NCBI RefSeq assembly: GCF_010206195.1
Contig: NZ_VIQT01000024.1
Location: 62,001-126,000 of the forward strand
From: Anaerotruncus colihominis
GTDB taxonomy: Bacteria > Bacillota > Clostridia > Oscillospirales > Ruminococcaceae
DNA length: 64,000 nt
Direction: 5' to 3'
Shown: positions 15,490-25,064 of the stretch, one piece after another
Numbering within the stretch: the stretch's first letter is position 1
Layout of the letters: every line of letters begins with the position of its first letter
Notes under the pieces: generated by a model
Told to the model about the DNA's origin: nothing
Seen by the model: only the letters and a program-made list of their open reading frames with translations
Database searches by the model: none
Made by a program: the position numbers and the translations under genes

Positions 15490-16833
15490 TTAAAGCGTAG
15501 GGGTATCGCATACCGTTTCATTCGAAACCTGTCTGGAGTCCTTTACTCGGTTTCGGCGCGACCGCCACAGCAGGCCGCACCCAATCAGCATCAGCAAAAT
15601 CTGCGCAACCGGCAGAGAAATCCAAACGCCATCTATCCCGATCATGTGCGGGAACACAAAGGCCAACAGCAGCGCAAGCAAAACCGCTTCTCCGTAAACC
15701 ATCACGTATGCAGGACAATTATGCTGTGTCGCATAAAAATATGCGGTTGTCACACGGCAGAACGCAATTGGGATAAACCCGATTGTAAAGACAGGCATGG
15801 CCTCGGCCGCCAGCGCAGCCGCTTCACCCGAAGCGCCAAAAAACACAGGAATCACCGCGCGCAGCAGGCACAGCGCGGCGATATTAACAGCAGCCGTCAC
15901 CGCCGCGAAGCCATAGGCAAGATTTCGCACAATCTTTGTCCGTTCCGGCTGGTCCATACCAAAATAAAGGCTCATCTGCGGCTGGCTTCCATCACCCACC
16001 CCCTGTAACAACAACATGACGACGGCAGTTGCATAAGAGATCACCGCATACGCGGCCACGGATGATTCTCCTCCATAGACGGACGCCGCTTTATTGAGCA
16101 GCATAATCACAAAGAGCGGCGACATCGCAAGTCCAAACGGCGATACTGCCGTGCGCAGAATGGAGCCGCACATATGACCGGTTGGCCGGACCGAGCCGTT
16201 TCCAGTCCGGAAGGTTGAACGCCACAGATAAAATGCACAAGGGAGCGCTGTGACAATCTGTCCAATGACCGTGGCGCCGGCTGCGCCAGCCATCCCCCAC
16301 TCGAATACAGAAACAAACAGCGCGTCAAGTGCGATATTTGTAACAAAGCCGGCAATCATTGCACCCATGGCGGCAAGCGCACCGTCGTAATTTCGAATCA
16401 GCGGCGCAAGCGCCGTGGCGGCAAGCTGGAATGGGATACCCAGCAGAATCACTTGGAGATAAACAATCGCCTGTTCCAGCACTTCACCGCGTGCACCAAG
16501 AACGGCGAGTGCTGGTGCGCCGAATGAAAAAAGGCTCGCCGCAAGCAGGACGCCGGCGGCGGCCAGCAACAAAAACGCGCCTCCCAGATGTCCGCGTTCG
16601 CCATGCGTATCACCTCGGCCGCGGCAAACAGAAATACAGACTGCCGCGCCCATTCCAATGCCTGTTCCGGCTGCTTGAAGCAACGCGGACAGCGGATAAG
16701 CAATGTTGACAGCGGCCAGCCCCACGTCGCCAACGCTGCGGCCAATAAAAAATCCATCCACAATCGTATAAAGTCCTGAAAAAGCGAAAGCCGCCATTGC
16801 AGGCAATACCTGTTTAAAAAACTGTTTGACCAT
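15490..16833 (-). CDS. MATE-family efflux transporter
   Basis: The 447-residue 12-TM protein opens with the typical MATE segment (FAFSGLYTIVDGFFIGRSVG then GLAAVNIAYPL) and has a second pseudo-symmetric half. It probably exports cationic drugs or metabolites using Na+ or H+. It starts 34 bases downstream of a promoter with TTGACA and TATACT separated by 19 bp, and is divergent from a MerR regulator with a ligand-binding-like C-terminus (17105). Induction by that regulator is likely. Confidence 0.9.
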   Translation of the reverse strand: MVKQFFKQVLPAMAAFAFSGLYTIVDGFFIGRSVGDVGLAAVNIAYPLSALLQAAGTGIGMGAAVCISVCRGRGDTHGERGHLGGAFLLLAAAGVLLAASLFSFGAPALAVLGARGEVLEQAIVYLQVILLGIPFQLAATALAPLIRNYDGALAAMGAMIAGFVTNIALDALFVSVFEWGMAGAAGATVIGQIVTALPCAFYLWRSTFRTGNGSVRPTGHMCGSILRTAVSPFGLAMSPLFVIMLLNKAASVYGGESSVAAYAVISYATAVVMLLLQGVGDGSQPQMSLYFGMDQPERTKIVRNLAYGFAAVTAAVNIAALCLLRAVIPVFFGASGEAAALAAEAMPVFTIGFIPIAFCRVTTAYFYATQHNCPAYVMVYGEAVLLALLLAFVFPHMIGIDGVWISLPVAQILLMLIGCGLLWRSRRNRVKDSRQVSNETVCDTPTL

Positions 16834-16866
16834 GACAAACTCCCTGTTTTGTGTTAGAATAAGACC

Positions 16867-16897
16867 AGTATAAACCTTAAAGCAGCTTACATGTCAA
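16867..16897 (-). promoter_or_regulatory. MerR-type promoter for the MATE gene
   Basis: On the minus strand, TTGACA (16892-16897) and TATACT (16867-16872) are separated by 19 bp, longer than the normal 17. Only an imperfect dyad is seen in the spacer. The geometry and the divergent MerR gene 208 bases away support MerR control. Confidence 0.6.
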
Positions 16898-17055
16898 GCC
16901 CCTGCATCCGCTATATAAATAAATCATGTAACCAATCCATAAAAGCCTGGATTCCCTGGATAGCCATTCAATACAGAAGCTGTCTTCTAAACTGTTTTGT
17001 TAAAAGATAGACCAGGAACCTGCGGACAGTCATGCAATCATAAGGATATTTATTA

Positions 17056-17081
17056 GGGGCTGTTTGAAAAATCAAAATTCC
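17056..17081 (+). repeat. Partial copy of a MITE-like repeat end
   Basis: GGGCTGTTTGAAAAATC followed by AAAATTCCC matches the terminal sequence of the 160-bp element at 31921-32080 (inverted orientation). No second end is found nearby, so this is a solo end or remnant just upstream of the MerR gene. Confidence 0.6.
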
Positions 17082-17104
17082 CGTTTTTGTGTTGGAGGCC
17101 CATA

Positions 17105-17851
17105 ATGAAAAAAGATGATTGTATCGCCGCTGTAGCGCGGCTGTTTGGCGTCGCACCGTCGGCGCTGCGTTATTGGGATCGCATCGGGCTTGTCCGGTTT
17201 GAACGTGATGAGCAGAATAATTACCGCCGCCCCTGCATCCAGACTATGCTGGATATCTCCAATGTACTTTTGTTCCGGCGGCTATCCATTCCCCTGCGCG
17301 ATATACGTTCCCTGCCCGATATGGACGCCGGCCATCTTGACACCCTGCTCGTGGAAAATGAACAAAAACTCTCAGCACAGATTGACGAACTGGAAAATGC
17401 CATCGAGCATATCCGTGCAATGCGCAGCGCCATCGCGCGCCTGGACCGGTTGCGCACAAGCGCAATCGCACCTGTGCATGACCAGCTCCCGGCAATCCGT
17501 CCCTTTTCTTTTGAGGATGAAGCCAGTGTGCAAACATATGTTTACGACGTACATGAGTCAGGCATTGTAATCTCCCGCGGCAGCACGCCGGCCTATGGAA
17601 TCTTCTGCCCTTCAGACACCGGCCTGCGCTCGGATGCGCTTAAGCAGCGGGACGATACGCCACGCAATTACCTGTATGGATTGCTGCGCGTCCTATCGGA
17701 CGACCCAGCGCAAAACAGTGCGGCTGATTTTGCTGCGGCTGCACAAGCAGCGGGATATTCAGCCGGTGCGTTGTACGGACGGTTTATTGTCTCAGCGCAT
17801 GAGGAGAGCGCGCTGTATGATTATTATGAAGCATGGCTCGATATCGGCTGA
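17105..17851 (+). CDS. MerR-family regulator with C-terminal effector-binding-like domain
   Basis: Residues 1-75 form a MerR winged helix (VARLFGVAPSALRYWDRIGL). A coiled coil follows (about 85-120), and then a C-terminal domain (about 135-248) of GyrI/BmrR-like length. This size suits multidrug-responsive activators such as BmrR/TipA. The ATG at 17105 has GGAGG 6 bases before it. It is divergent from the MATE exporter, whose promoter has MerR-type spacing. Confidence 0.85.
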   Translation: MKKDDCIAAVARLFGVAPSALRYWDRIGLVRFERDEQNNYRRPCIQTMLDISNVLLFRRLSIPLRDIRSLPDMDAGHLDTLLVENEQKLSAQIDELENAIEHIRAMRSAIARLDRLRTSAIAPVHDQLPAIRPFSFEDEASVQTYVYDVHESGIVISRGSTPAYGIFCPSDTGLRSDALKQRDDTPRNYLYGLLRVLSDDPAQNSAADFAAAAQAAGYSAGALYGRFIVSAHEESALYDYYEAWLDIG

Positions 17852-17996
17852 TTTTTATAAATGCGCTTGTGATTAAGCGTCAAATATGATAAAATAACCA
17901 CAAAATGGTTCTGATTCCTTTTATAGTCATCCATCTATTGATTATTTGTCAGGCAACCGCTTTTTGGCGGATAACTTTGGAAAAAGGAGCGGTCAT

Positions 17997-19166
17997 ATGC
18001 AGTTTCAGTATTATATTCCCACGCGCATCCTCTTTGGTAAAGGGCAATTAAGCGCCCTGCACACACAGCAGCTCCCCGGCAAAAAAGCGCTGATTGTTAC
18101 AACCGGGGGCCAGTCGGTCAAAAAATTCGGTTATCTCGCACGCGTCGAACAGGAGCTTGACCGCGCGGGCGTCAGCCATATTTTATTTGACAAAATCCTG
18201 CCGAATCCAGTTAAGGAACATGTCATGGAGGGCGCCGCGCTCGCCAAATCATCTGGCTGTGATTTTATCGTTGGGCTTGGCGGCGGCAGCGCGATCGATT
18301 CCGCCAAGGCCATCGCTATCATGGCCGCCAACAGCGGCGACTACTGGGATTATATAAACGGCGGCAGCGGCAAGGGTCTGCCCGTGCCGAACGAGCCGCT
18401 GCCGGTCGTCGCAATCACGACAACAGCCGGTACCGGCACGGAGGCCGACCCATGGACCGTTATCACAAAAACGGAAACAAACGAAAAGATCGGCGGCGGC
18501 TATGATAAGACATTCCCCGTGCTTGCGGTTGTCGATCCCGAACTGATGACCACAGTTCCGCCGCGCCTGACGGCTTATCAAGGCTTTGACGCGCTGTTTC
18601 ACAGCACAGAGGGCTATCTCAACAATACCGCCTATGTGATGAGCGATCTTTACGCGCTTGAAGCAATCCGTTTGATCGGTAAAAGCCTGGAAACGGCTGT
18701 CAAAGACGGTTCCAACCTGGATGCGCGCGCTGACGTGGCGCTGGCCAACACGCTTGCCGGTATGGTGGAATCAACTTCCGGATGTACCTCCGAGCACAGC
18801 TTTGCACACGCGCTCAGCGCTTTCCATCCGCAGTTTGAACACGGTGCGGCGCTCATTTCCGTAAGCTGCGCCTATTACAGCCATTGGGCAAAAAGCGGCT
18901 GTTGCGATGAGCGCATGGTGCGCATGGCGCGCGCTCTGGGAAAAACAGACGCCTCCAAACCGTCCGACTTTGTCGACGCGCTGGCCGCGCTGCAAAAAGC
19001 GTGCGGCGTCGACGATATCCATATGAGCGCCTACGGCGTGCAGCGCGAACATCTGGAGCAGTATGTCCAAAATGCGCGCGCCACCATGGGCGGGCTTTAC
19101 GCAGTCGATCCTGCGCCGCTTTCCGACGACGATGTGCGCGCAATTTTTGAAGCCTCCTGGCGCTGA
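17997..19166 (+). CDS. Iron-containing alcohol dehydrogenase
   Basis: The 389-residue group III ADH has the NAD(P)-binding GGGSAIDSAK, TTAGTGTEADPW, and His-rich metal ligands around FHSTEGYLNN and EHSFAHALSAFHPQFEHG. It interconverts alcohols and aldehydes, as in butanol, lactaldehyde or 1,3-propanediol dehydrogenases; the substrate cannot be told. ATG 17997 is chosen because AAAGGAG lies 8 bases upstream, while the frame also extends upstream without a ribosome-binding site. It is a single gene. Confidence 0.9.
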   Translation: MQFQYYIPTRILFGKGQLSALHTQQLPGKKALIVTTGGQSVKKFGYLARVEQELDRAGVSHILFDKILPNPVKEHVMEGAALAKSSGCDFIVGLGGGSAIDSAKAIAIMAANSGDYWDYINGGSGKGLPVPNEPLPVVAITTTAGTGTEADPWTVITKTETNEKIGGGYDKTFPVLAVVDPELMTTVPPRLTAYQGFDALFHSTEGYLNNTAYVMSDLYALEAIRLIGKSLETAVKDGSNLDARADVALANTLAGMVESTSGCTSEHSFAHALSAFHPQFEHGAALISVSCAYYSHWAKSGCCDERMVRMARALGKTDASKPSDFVDALAALQKACGVDDIHMSAYGVQREHLEQYVQNARATMGGLYAVDPAPLSDDDVRAIFEASWR

Positions 19167-19182
19167 TGATACGCAGAATTAT

Positions 19183-19291
19183 CCGCCGGGGCCTGCTTTG
19201 TGCCGGCCCCGGCGGCTTGGGCCAAGGGCGCGCCGCTTGGGCGGCGCGCCCTTGGCCGTCCTGCGGGCCGCGCCATGCGGCGCGGCCCGCA
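19183..19291. repeat. Array of three GC-rich hairpins between convergent genes
   Basis: The hairpins are CCGCCGGGGCC/GGCCCCGGCGG (19183-19215), a 17-bp stem GGCCAAGGGCGCGCCGC with loop TTGG (19220-19257), and TGCGGGCCGCGC/GCGCGGCCCGCA (19262-19291). The sequence AGACAAACG that follows is shared with the array at 15369-15471. It could act as a bidirectional terminator, but three consecutive stems exceed what termination needs. Confidence 0.7.
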
Positions 19292-19301
19292 AGACAAACG
19301 C

Positions 19302-20477
19302 TCAGGCAATCCAGCAGGGGCGCAGCGCCCGCATACTGCTGTTGACCAGATCTGCATAATACACAAGGCAATCAGGCGAATTTTGTGCAAGGCGCAGCGT
19401 GCGCGCATCGACCACAAGCAGATTGTGATTATAGCTGCCGCTGCCGGACCGCACCTGTACCAGATCTCCGGCACACAGAGACGCCGCCGTTGGAACAACC
19501 GTCACGCCAAAATCAGCGCCGCGCATCGCATATTCCCAAAATCTCCCGACATTTTCCCAGGCGGGCGACCCGCCCCCCACGCCGGCAAACCATTCGTCCG
19601 TCATCGCCGTCATGCCCTCCGGGCTGTCGCCGCCGCCAAAACCGGCGCGGATGCATTGGGAAGTAAAATTGGCGCAGTTGCCAAGCCAGTCGCCGATATC
19701 GTAATATTGGGGATTGGGCGGCTTCATCCATCGGGCAGCATAAGACGCCGCCATTTCCCCATCATAGGTTGCCGCGTCCGCCGGCGCCTCAGGCGCCGTA
19801 CCGGCCGGCAGGCGTGCGAATTCCATGCGCAGACGCTCCATCGCCGCACGATTCGACGGCACGGCCGGCGCAGCCCCTCCAAACCGCCGCGCCGCGCCCG
19901 GGTACTCGTGCATCGTCACCTTCCAACCGCCGCCATCCCGGCGCAGGCGCACCGTATGCTGTGCGTTTACCGCCAGCATTGGCGGATATGCCTGCCCGGC
20001 TTCGCCCGTTACCATAAAATGAAGGTCCGTCTCCCCCTCGCCGGGCGCGCCGAGCGTCTCCATCCGCGGGTCCTTCAACTCGCTTTCATCTATCCATACA
20101 ATCGTGTATGGCAGCGGCTTGACCGGCACATAACAAAGATGGCTGTTCATCAAAAGCCGCCTTCGCTGGATTAAAAGCCGCAGCCAGAGCAGTTCGTTTT
20201 TGACTGCCCGGCTCTCTGTATCCGCCACCGCCGACAAGTCGAGCGGCTCCATCGTCAGATACGATTCATACTGCCCCTCCAGATAAGCCCGTACCGCCGC
20301 CTGCGGAGCGAACAGCCCGTCTGTTTGATAAGTGCGTGCGCCTGTCAAATAACCCTGACGCAGGCCGGACGCGGCCTGTTCATGCACCGGCGCCGCCGGA
20401 ATCCCGCAGGCAATCGCGCAAGCCGCCACAAGCGCCCCCAAAACGGCCGCCAAGCGCCCTTTACCCATTCGTTCCAC
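19302..20477 (-). CDS. Secreted Amidase_6-type putative amidase
   Basis: The 391-residue protein has an N-terminal signal peptide (KGRLAAVLGALVAACAIA), a central region without recognisable motifs, and a C-terminal Amidase_6-like domain: AARWMKPPNPQYYDI, then NCANFTSQCIRAG, followed by YNHNLLVVD. This resembles the Y-W-NP-Y-C-A/T-N-F-S-Q cysteine-peptidase-like signature. In sporulating Firmicutes such proteins are exported and may act on cell wall. It converges with the Fe-ADH gene across the hairpin array. Confidence 0.78.
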   Translation of the reverse strand: MERMGKGRLAAVLGALVAACAIACGIPAAPVHEQAASGLRQGYLTGARTYQTDGLFAPQAAVRAYLEGQYESYLTMEPLDLSAVADTESRAVKNELLWLRLLIQRRRLLMNSHLCYVPVKPLPYTIVWIDESELKDPRMETLGAPGEGETDLHFMVTGEAGQAYPPMLAVNAQHTVRLRRDGGGWKVTMHEYPGAARRFGGAAPAVPSNRAAMERLRMEFARLPAGTAPEAPADAATYDGEMAASYAARWMKPPNPQYYDIGDWLGNCANFTSQCIRAGFGGGDSPEGMTAMTDEWFAGVGGGSPAWENVGRFWEYAMRGADFGVTVVPTAASLCAGDLVQVRSGSGSYNHNLLVVDARTLRLAQNSPDCLVYYADLVNSSMRALRPCWIA

Positions 20478-20528
20478 CCCCCTGCCTCATCTATATGCGC
20501 ATTCAGGACTATCTTTTCCGTCCGGTTT

Positions 20529-20603
20529 GGGGCTGTTTGAAAAATCGGAAATACCATCTTTTTCTACAAACTGCAGCAATTCCTCTCTTTTTAAGCAAGC
20601 CCT
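20529..20603. mobile_element. Short MITE-like element (75 bp)
   Basis: The left end GGGGCTGTTTGAAAAATC and right end TTTTTAAGCAAGCCCT are imperfect terminal inverted repeats. Both ends and the inner CAGCAATTCCT match the two ends of the longer element at 31921-32080, so this is an internally deleted copy. It lies in the intergenic space between the amidase and nrdJ genes, which are divergently transcribed. Confidence 0.65.
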
Positions 20604-20725
20604 GACCTCCCGGCGCGCTCTCGAGATTTTTTCTCTGCGGCCATTGCATCCATTCCAGAAACATGCTACAATATATAGCGTTCGTACAATATATGGAATA
20701 CCAGATCATGTTAGAGGAGCAAATA

Positions 20726-22990
20726 ATGAAAATTGGGAAAAACGCACTGACCGTTCTGGAACGGCGTTATCTGAAAAAGGATGAACACGGGGAAAATATC
20801 GAAACCGTCGAGCAGATGTTCCGGCGTGTGGCTGATGCGATCGCGGCGGCCGACGCCGTCTACAGCGATAAGGCGGATATCGCGGCGCTGTCCGACCGTT
20901 TTTATGAGATGATGACAAACCTGGAATTTCTGCCGAATTCACCGACCCTGATGAACGCAGGCAAGGAGCTTGGCCAGCTTTCCGCCTGTTTTGTGTTGCC
21001 GGTGGGCGATTCGATGGAGGAAATTTTTGAAGCCATCAAACAGGCGGCCCTGATCCACAAATCGGGCGGCGGTACGGGCTTTTCGTTTTCGCGCCTGCGC
21101 GCAACCGGCGCGACTGTGCGCAGTACGGGCGGCGTAGCCAGCGGCCCCGTCAGCTTTATGCGCGTGTTCAACATGGCCACCGAGGCCGTCAAACAGGGCG
21201 GTACGCGGCGCGGCGCAAACATGGGCATCCTGCGCATCGACCATCCCGATATACTGGAATTTATCGATTGCAAGAAAAACAACGCCGACATCACCAATTT
21301 CAACATCTCTGTCGGCATCACCGAGGAATTTATGCAGGCGGTCCAGCAGGGCAACGCCTATGACCTGGTCGATCCCAAAACAAAGCAGGCCGTCGGCCAG
21401 CTCGACGCGCGCGAGGTCTTTGACAAAATTGTTGAAAGCGCGTGGCGCAACGGCGAACCCGGCATCATCTTCCTCGACCGGCTCAACCGTGACAACGTCG
21501 TGCCCTCGCAGGGCGAGATCGAAAGTACAAATCCCTGCGGCGAGCAGCCCCTGCTCCCATATGAGTCATGCAACCTTGGCTCGATCAATCTTGTCAATAT
21601 GCTTAAATATGAAAACGGCGCATACGCCGTCGATTATGACAAGTTCGCCCGCACCGTGCGCGACGCGGTGCATTTTCTCGACAATGTGATCGACGTCAAC
21701 AAATATCCGCTCGCGGAAATTGACTTTACCACCAAACAGACGCGTAAAATTGGGCTCGGCGTGATGGGCTGGTCCGATATGCTCGCCTATCTGGGCGTCC
21801 CTTACAATTCCGACGAGGCTGTCGCGCTCGCACGCCGCGTTATGAAATTTATCACCAAAACCAGCCGCGCCGAATCGGCCGAGCTTGCCAGGGTGCGCGG
21901 CGCGTTTCCACTATTTGAAAAGAGCGTCTATGCGGGCGGCACGCCGCTTCGCAACGCCACTGTCACCACGATTGCGCCGACCGGCACGCTTTCCATTATC
22001 GCCGGCTGCTCCTCGGGCGTCGAGCCGGTATTTGCCTATGTCTTTATCCGCAACGTTATGGACGGCACCGAAATGATCGAAGTCAACCCTGTCCTCAAGA
22101 AAGTCCTGGAGGCGCGCGGCCTGTACAGCGACGATTTGATGAAAAAGATCGCCGCCGAAGGCTCGCTCCAGCATATCGAGGAGATTCCGGCCGATATCCG
22201 CCGTGTGTTCGTCTGCTCGCACGATGTAAGCCCGCTTTATCACACAAAGATGCAGGCCGCATTCCAGCAGTTCACCGACAATGCTGTGTCCAAGACCGTC
22301 AATTTTAAGCACGACGCCACCATCGATGATGTGCGCGAGGTTTATATGCTTTCCTATGAGCTTGGCTGCAAAGGCGTCACGATCTACCGCGACGGGAGCC
22401 GCGACAGCCAGGTGCTCAACATCGGTTCTGTCAAAAAGGAGGGCGCCCCGGCCAAAGCAGGACCGTCTGTCCCCTTCGGTCAGATCAAGCCGCGCCCGCG
22501 CCCCGAGGTCACCTGCGGGCTGACAGAGCGCATGAAAATCGGCTGCGGCAACCTGTATGTGACAGTCAACTACGACGAGCAGGGCATCTGCGAAGTGTTC
22601 ACCTCGACCGGCAAGGCGGGCGGCTGCCCGTCGCAGTCGGAGGCGACGGCGCGGCTCGCGTCGATTGCGCTGCGCTCCGGCGTGTCAATCGATGAAATCC
22701 TCGATCAGCTCCGCGGCATCCGCTGCCCGTCGACCATCCGTCACGCTGGGATGAAGTGCACCTCCTGCCCGGATGCGATCGCGCGCGTCATCAAAAAGAC
22801 GGCCGATATGATCGCGCTCCAACAGGGCTTGCCTGCCGCCGCGCCGAGCGCGCAGCGCGCATCCAGCGCGGCGGAAACGCCGGATGCGGTCGAGCATGGC
22901 TCGAAGTTCTGCCCGGAATGCGGCAGCGCGCTCGAGCATGAGGGCGGCTGTGTGAGCTGCCGAAGCTGTGGTTACTCGAAATGTAATTGA
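20726..22990 (+). CDS. nrdJ: Adenosylcobalamin-dependent ribonucleotide reductase (class II)
   Basis: The 754-residue protein contains the class II RNR landmarks LSACFVLPVGDS, KSGGGTGFSFSRLR, GGTRRGANMGI and NPCGEQPLLPYESCNLGSINL (active-site Cys and Glu). It ends in a C-terminal zinc-ribbon-like tail with CPECG and CRSCG that supplies redox cysteines. It converts nucleoside di- or triphosphates to deoxy forms using B12, independent of oxygen, as expected in gut anaerobes. ATG 20726 follows GAGGAG by about 8 bases; an upstream in-frame start at 20663 lacks a site. Confidence 0.95.
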   Translation: MKIGKNALTVLERRYLKKDEHGENIETVEQMFRRVADAIAAADAVYSDKADIAALSDRFYEMMTNLEFLPNSPTLMNAGKELGQLSACFVLPVGDSMEEIFEAIKQAALIHKSGGGTGFSFSRLRATGATVRSTGGVASGPVSFMRVFNMATEAVKQGGTRRGANMGILRIDHPDILEFIDCKKNNADITNFNISVGITEEFMQAVQQGNAYDLVDPKTKQAVGQLDAREVFDKIVESAWRNGEPGIIFLDRLNRDNVVPSQGEIESTNPCGEQPLLPYESCNLGSINLVNMLKYENGAYAVDYDKFARTVRDAVHFLDNVIDVNKYPLAEIDFTTKQTRKIGLGVMGWSDMLAYLGVPYNSDEAVALARRVMKFITKTSRAESAELARVRGAFPLFEKSVYAGGTPLRNATVTTIAPTGTLSIIAGCSSGVEPVFAYVFIRNVMDGTEMIEVNPVLKKVLEARGLYSDDLMKKIAAEGSLQHIEEIPADIRRVFVCSHDVSPLYHTKMQAAFQQFTDNAVSKTVNFKHDATIDDVREVYMLSYELGCKGVTIYRDGSRDSQVLNIGSVKKEGAPAKAGPSVPFGQIKPRPRPEVTCGLTERMKIGCGNLYVTVNYDEQGICEVFTSTGKAGGCPSQSEATARLASIALRSGVSIDEILDQLRGIRCPSTIRHAGMKCTSCPDAIARVIKKTADMIALQQGLPAAAPSAQRASSAAETPDAVEHGSKFCPECGSALEHEGGCVSCRSCGYSKCN

Positions 22991-23156
22991 TGCCCGGGAA
23001 AGTCCCCCTATACCCGCCGTATCCTTTCATTTTGATAAAGGGGCTGGTTTTCCGGTGAAAATCCTGCTACAATCAGGATAGAGGATTTACAGTATCGTAT
23101 GTAGGCGGGCTTTCTCCCCGCTTCAGCCAAAACGGAAAAAAGGAGGTCCACAGCTT

Positions 23157-23873
23157 GTGAAACGCTTTCTGTCAGTTTTGACTCTTCTTGCGCTGACCGC
23201 CGCCGTCACAGCCTGCGCCGGCGTTTCCATGGATGAGCAGAGCAGCTCTTTGTCTGCGCCTGTGCAAAGCGCCTTGGGGGATGCGGCCACAGAAGCGGAG
23301 ACACAGGCTGTTTCCATTATATTTCCCGCGTATGACGAGGCTAATCCGCAACAGGTTCCCGCTGTTGATCAAGCCAATTCCGCCACAAAGTTCCAGGTAG
23401 AGATGGCGCTCCCCGCAGGCTGGACAGTCAGCCAAACGCCGCCCGGGGATGTGGTTTCTGTCCCCGGTGATTTTTATACGCCGCTTTCCGTTTGCAGCGG
23501 GGACGAACCCATCGGGTATATCGGTTTTAACGTTTTTGAACCTTTGGGCGGCGATATCCCGCAGGAGGAGTATTATAAGGCGGTTTACCCCGGACTGCGC
23601 CTTTCCTCCTTTTTCCACTGGGATCCATATACCGCGGTCGCAACCACGGATACGGCGGAAACCGGCGTGGCGGAAATCTGGTATCTCGATCCCAATGAAA
23701 TAGACAAACACCCTGGCGCGGCGCCGGATGTCCCCCAACTGGAGACGTATGGCGTGCTTTCTTACGACAAGCAACTGCGCGTTTATATCGGGATAGCGTT
23801 TCTGCCGGGCGCTCTGGACCGCGCGCAGGCCGAAGCGATCGCCGAGAGCGTCAGCTTGTCTGCGCTTGAATAA
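23157..23873 (+). CDS. Predicted lipoprotein of unknown function
   Basis: The 238-residue protein has a signal sequence and lipobox ending AVTAC (Cys at residue 20), so it is predicted to be lipid-anchored on the outer face. The mature part is acidic, with no domain I recognise; similar single-domain proteins accompany Firmicutes sensory genes. The GTG start has GGAGGT 9 bases upstream. It stands alone, and the LacI regulator follows after 149 bases. Confidence 0.75.
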   Translation: MKRFLSVLTLLALTAAVTACAGVSMDEQSSSLSAPVQSALGDAATEAETQAVSIIFPAYDEANPQQVPAVDQANSATKFQVEMALPAGWTVSQTPPGDVVSVPGDFYTPLSVCSGDEPIGYIGFNVFEPLGGDIPQEEYYKAVYPGLRLSSFFHWDPYTAVATTDTAETGVAEIWYLDPNEIDKHPGAAPDVPQLETYGVLSYDKQLRVYIGIAFLPGALDRAQAEAIAESVSLSALE

Positions 23874-24022
23874 ACACACTTGGAATCCCACGCATTTCGG
23901 GCCTGTTGACAAAGCCGCCGTACCCAAAACAGCAGCGCTCGATTCCGGCATCTTTCACAGGAATCATGCGGCGGATTTTCCCTTTCCAATAAACTCCAAT
24001 TATATGAAAGGCGGTGCGGCAC

Positions 24023-25036
24023 ATGAATGTCAGGGAGATTGCAAAGCTTGCGAATGTTTCCATTGCGACGGTGTCGCGCGTGGTCAACCGCCCGGAGGTT
24101 GTCCAGCCGGAAACGCGCGCACATGTCCTTACGGTCATGCGCGCCCACAATTACAACCCAGCCTCACGCGGAACTGCTGCGCGGACAGGCTCTATCTGCC
24201 TGTTGGCCGGGCACGCCGGTGATTATCTTGTGCAGCGCCTTCTCTCCGGGGTGGAAAATGTGGCCGCGCAGCGGGACTGCTCCGTATATCTGTGCGGTAC
24301 GGGCGGCCGCTCGGAGGAGGACCTGCTGCGCGCGGTGGTTGGGCAGCGGTTCGACGGCCTGATCATCTGCTCCTCCTCGCTTGGCGCTGAAAGCGCAGCG
24401 CGCCTTGTAAATGCGCATATGCCATTTGTTCTTGCGGGACGCTGCCCCGCGGCCGCGCATTTCAACGCCTGCTACGTCAATTTCGAGGAGGGCGCTTATC
24501 GCATGGCGCGCCATCTGCTGGAGCTTGGCAGAAAACGCCTGTGGCTTTTGACAAACGGACGCCGGCCAAATGTTTCGGCCAGTATGCAGGAGGGCCTGCT
24601 GCGGGCGCAGCGCATGGCCGGTCTGGAGCCGGACGGGGGGCGTGTCCTGCACGCGCCGGAAAACAGCGTGCACGCGGGTTATGAAGCGGCGTTCGAAGTC
24701 CTCTCCGGCAGTCTGCCGGACGCTGTTTTCGCCTCCGGCGACGAACTGGCCTTCGGCTTTATGAAGGCGCTGCTTGAACACGGGGTCGATGTGCCGGGCG
24801 AAGTTGCCGTCACAGGCTTTACCGATTCCCCCACAGCCGGCATTGTAACGCCGGAGCTGACAACGGTCGAACAACCGGCGCACCGTCAAGGGATGGTTGC
24901 GGCCCGTATGCTGTTCGATATGATCGACGGGATTCCGGCCGCAGACGCCACGCCGCAGGAAATCGTTCTGCTGCCAAAACTGAAAATCCGCGCTTCCTGC
25001 GGCAACAGGAGGCATATCAACACCCTATTCGAGTAA
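24023..25036 (+). CDS. LacI-family transcriptional regulator
   Basis: The 337-residue protein has a LacI HTH (MNVREIAKLANVSIATVSRVVNR) and a hinge, then a periplasmic-binding-protein-like effector domain with GFTDSP and ELTTVEQP near the C-terminus. The preferred start is ATG 24023 with AAAGGCGG upstream; a GTG at 24014 is in frame. It lies 28 bases upstream of the PreA-like gene in the same orientation, so it may autoregulate a two-gene operon. Confidence 0.9.
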   Translation: MNVREIAKLANVSIATVSRVVNRPEVVQPETRAHVLTVMRAHNYNPASRGTAARTGSICLLAGHAGDYLVQRLLSGVENVAAQRDCSVYLCGTGGRSEEDLLRAVVGQRFDGLIICSSSLGAESAARLVNAHMPFVLAGRCPAAAHFNACYVNFEEGAYRMARHLLELGRKRLWLLTNGRRPNVSASMQEGLLRAQRMAGLEPDGGRVLHAPENSVHAGYEAAFEVLSGSLPDAVFASGDELAFGFMKALLEHGVDVPGEVAVTGFTDSPTAGIVTPELTTVEQPAHRQGMVAARMLFDMIDGIPAADATPQEIVLLPKLKIRASCGNRRHINTLFE

Positions 25037-25064
25037 AGCGTATCCCGAAAAGGAGGACATGTCG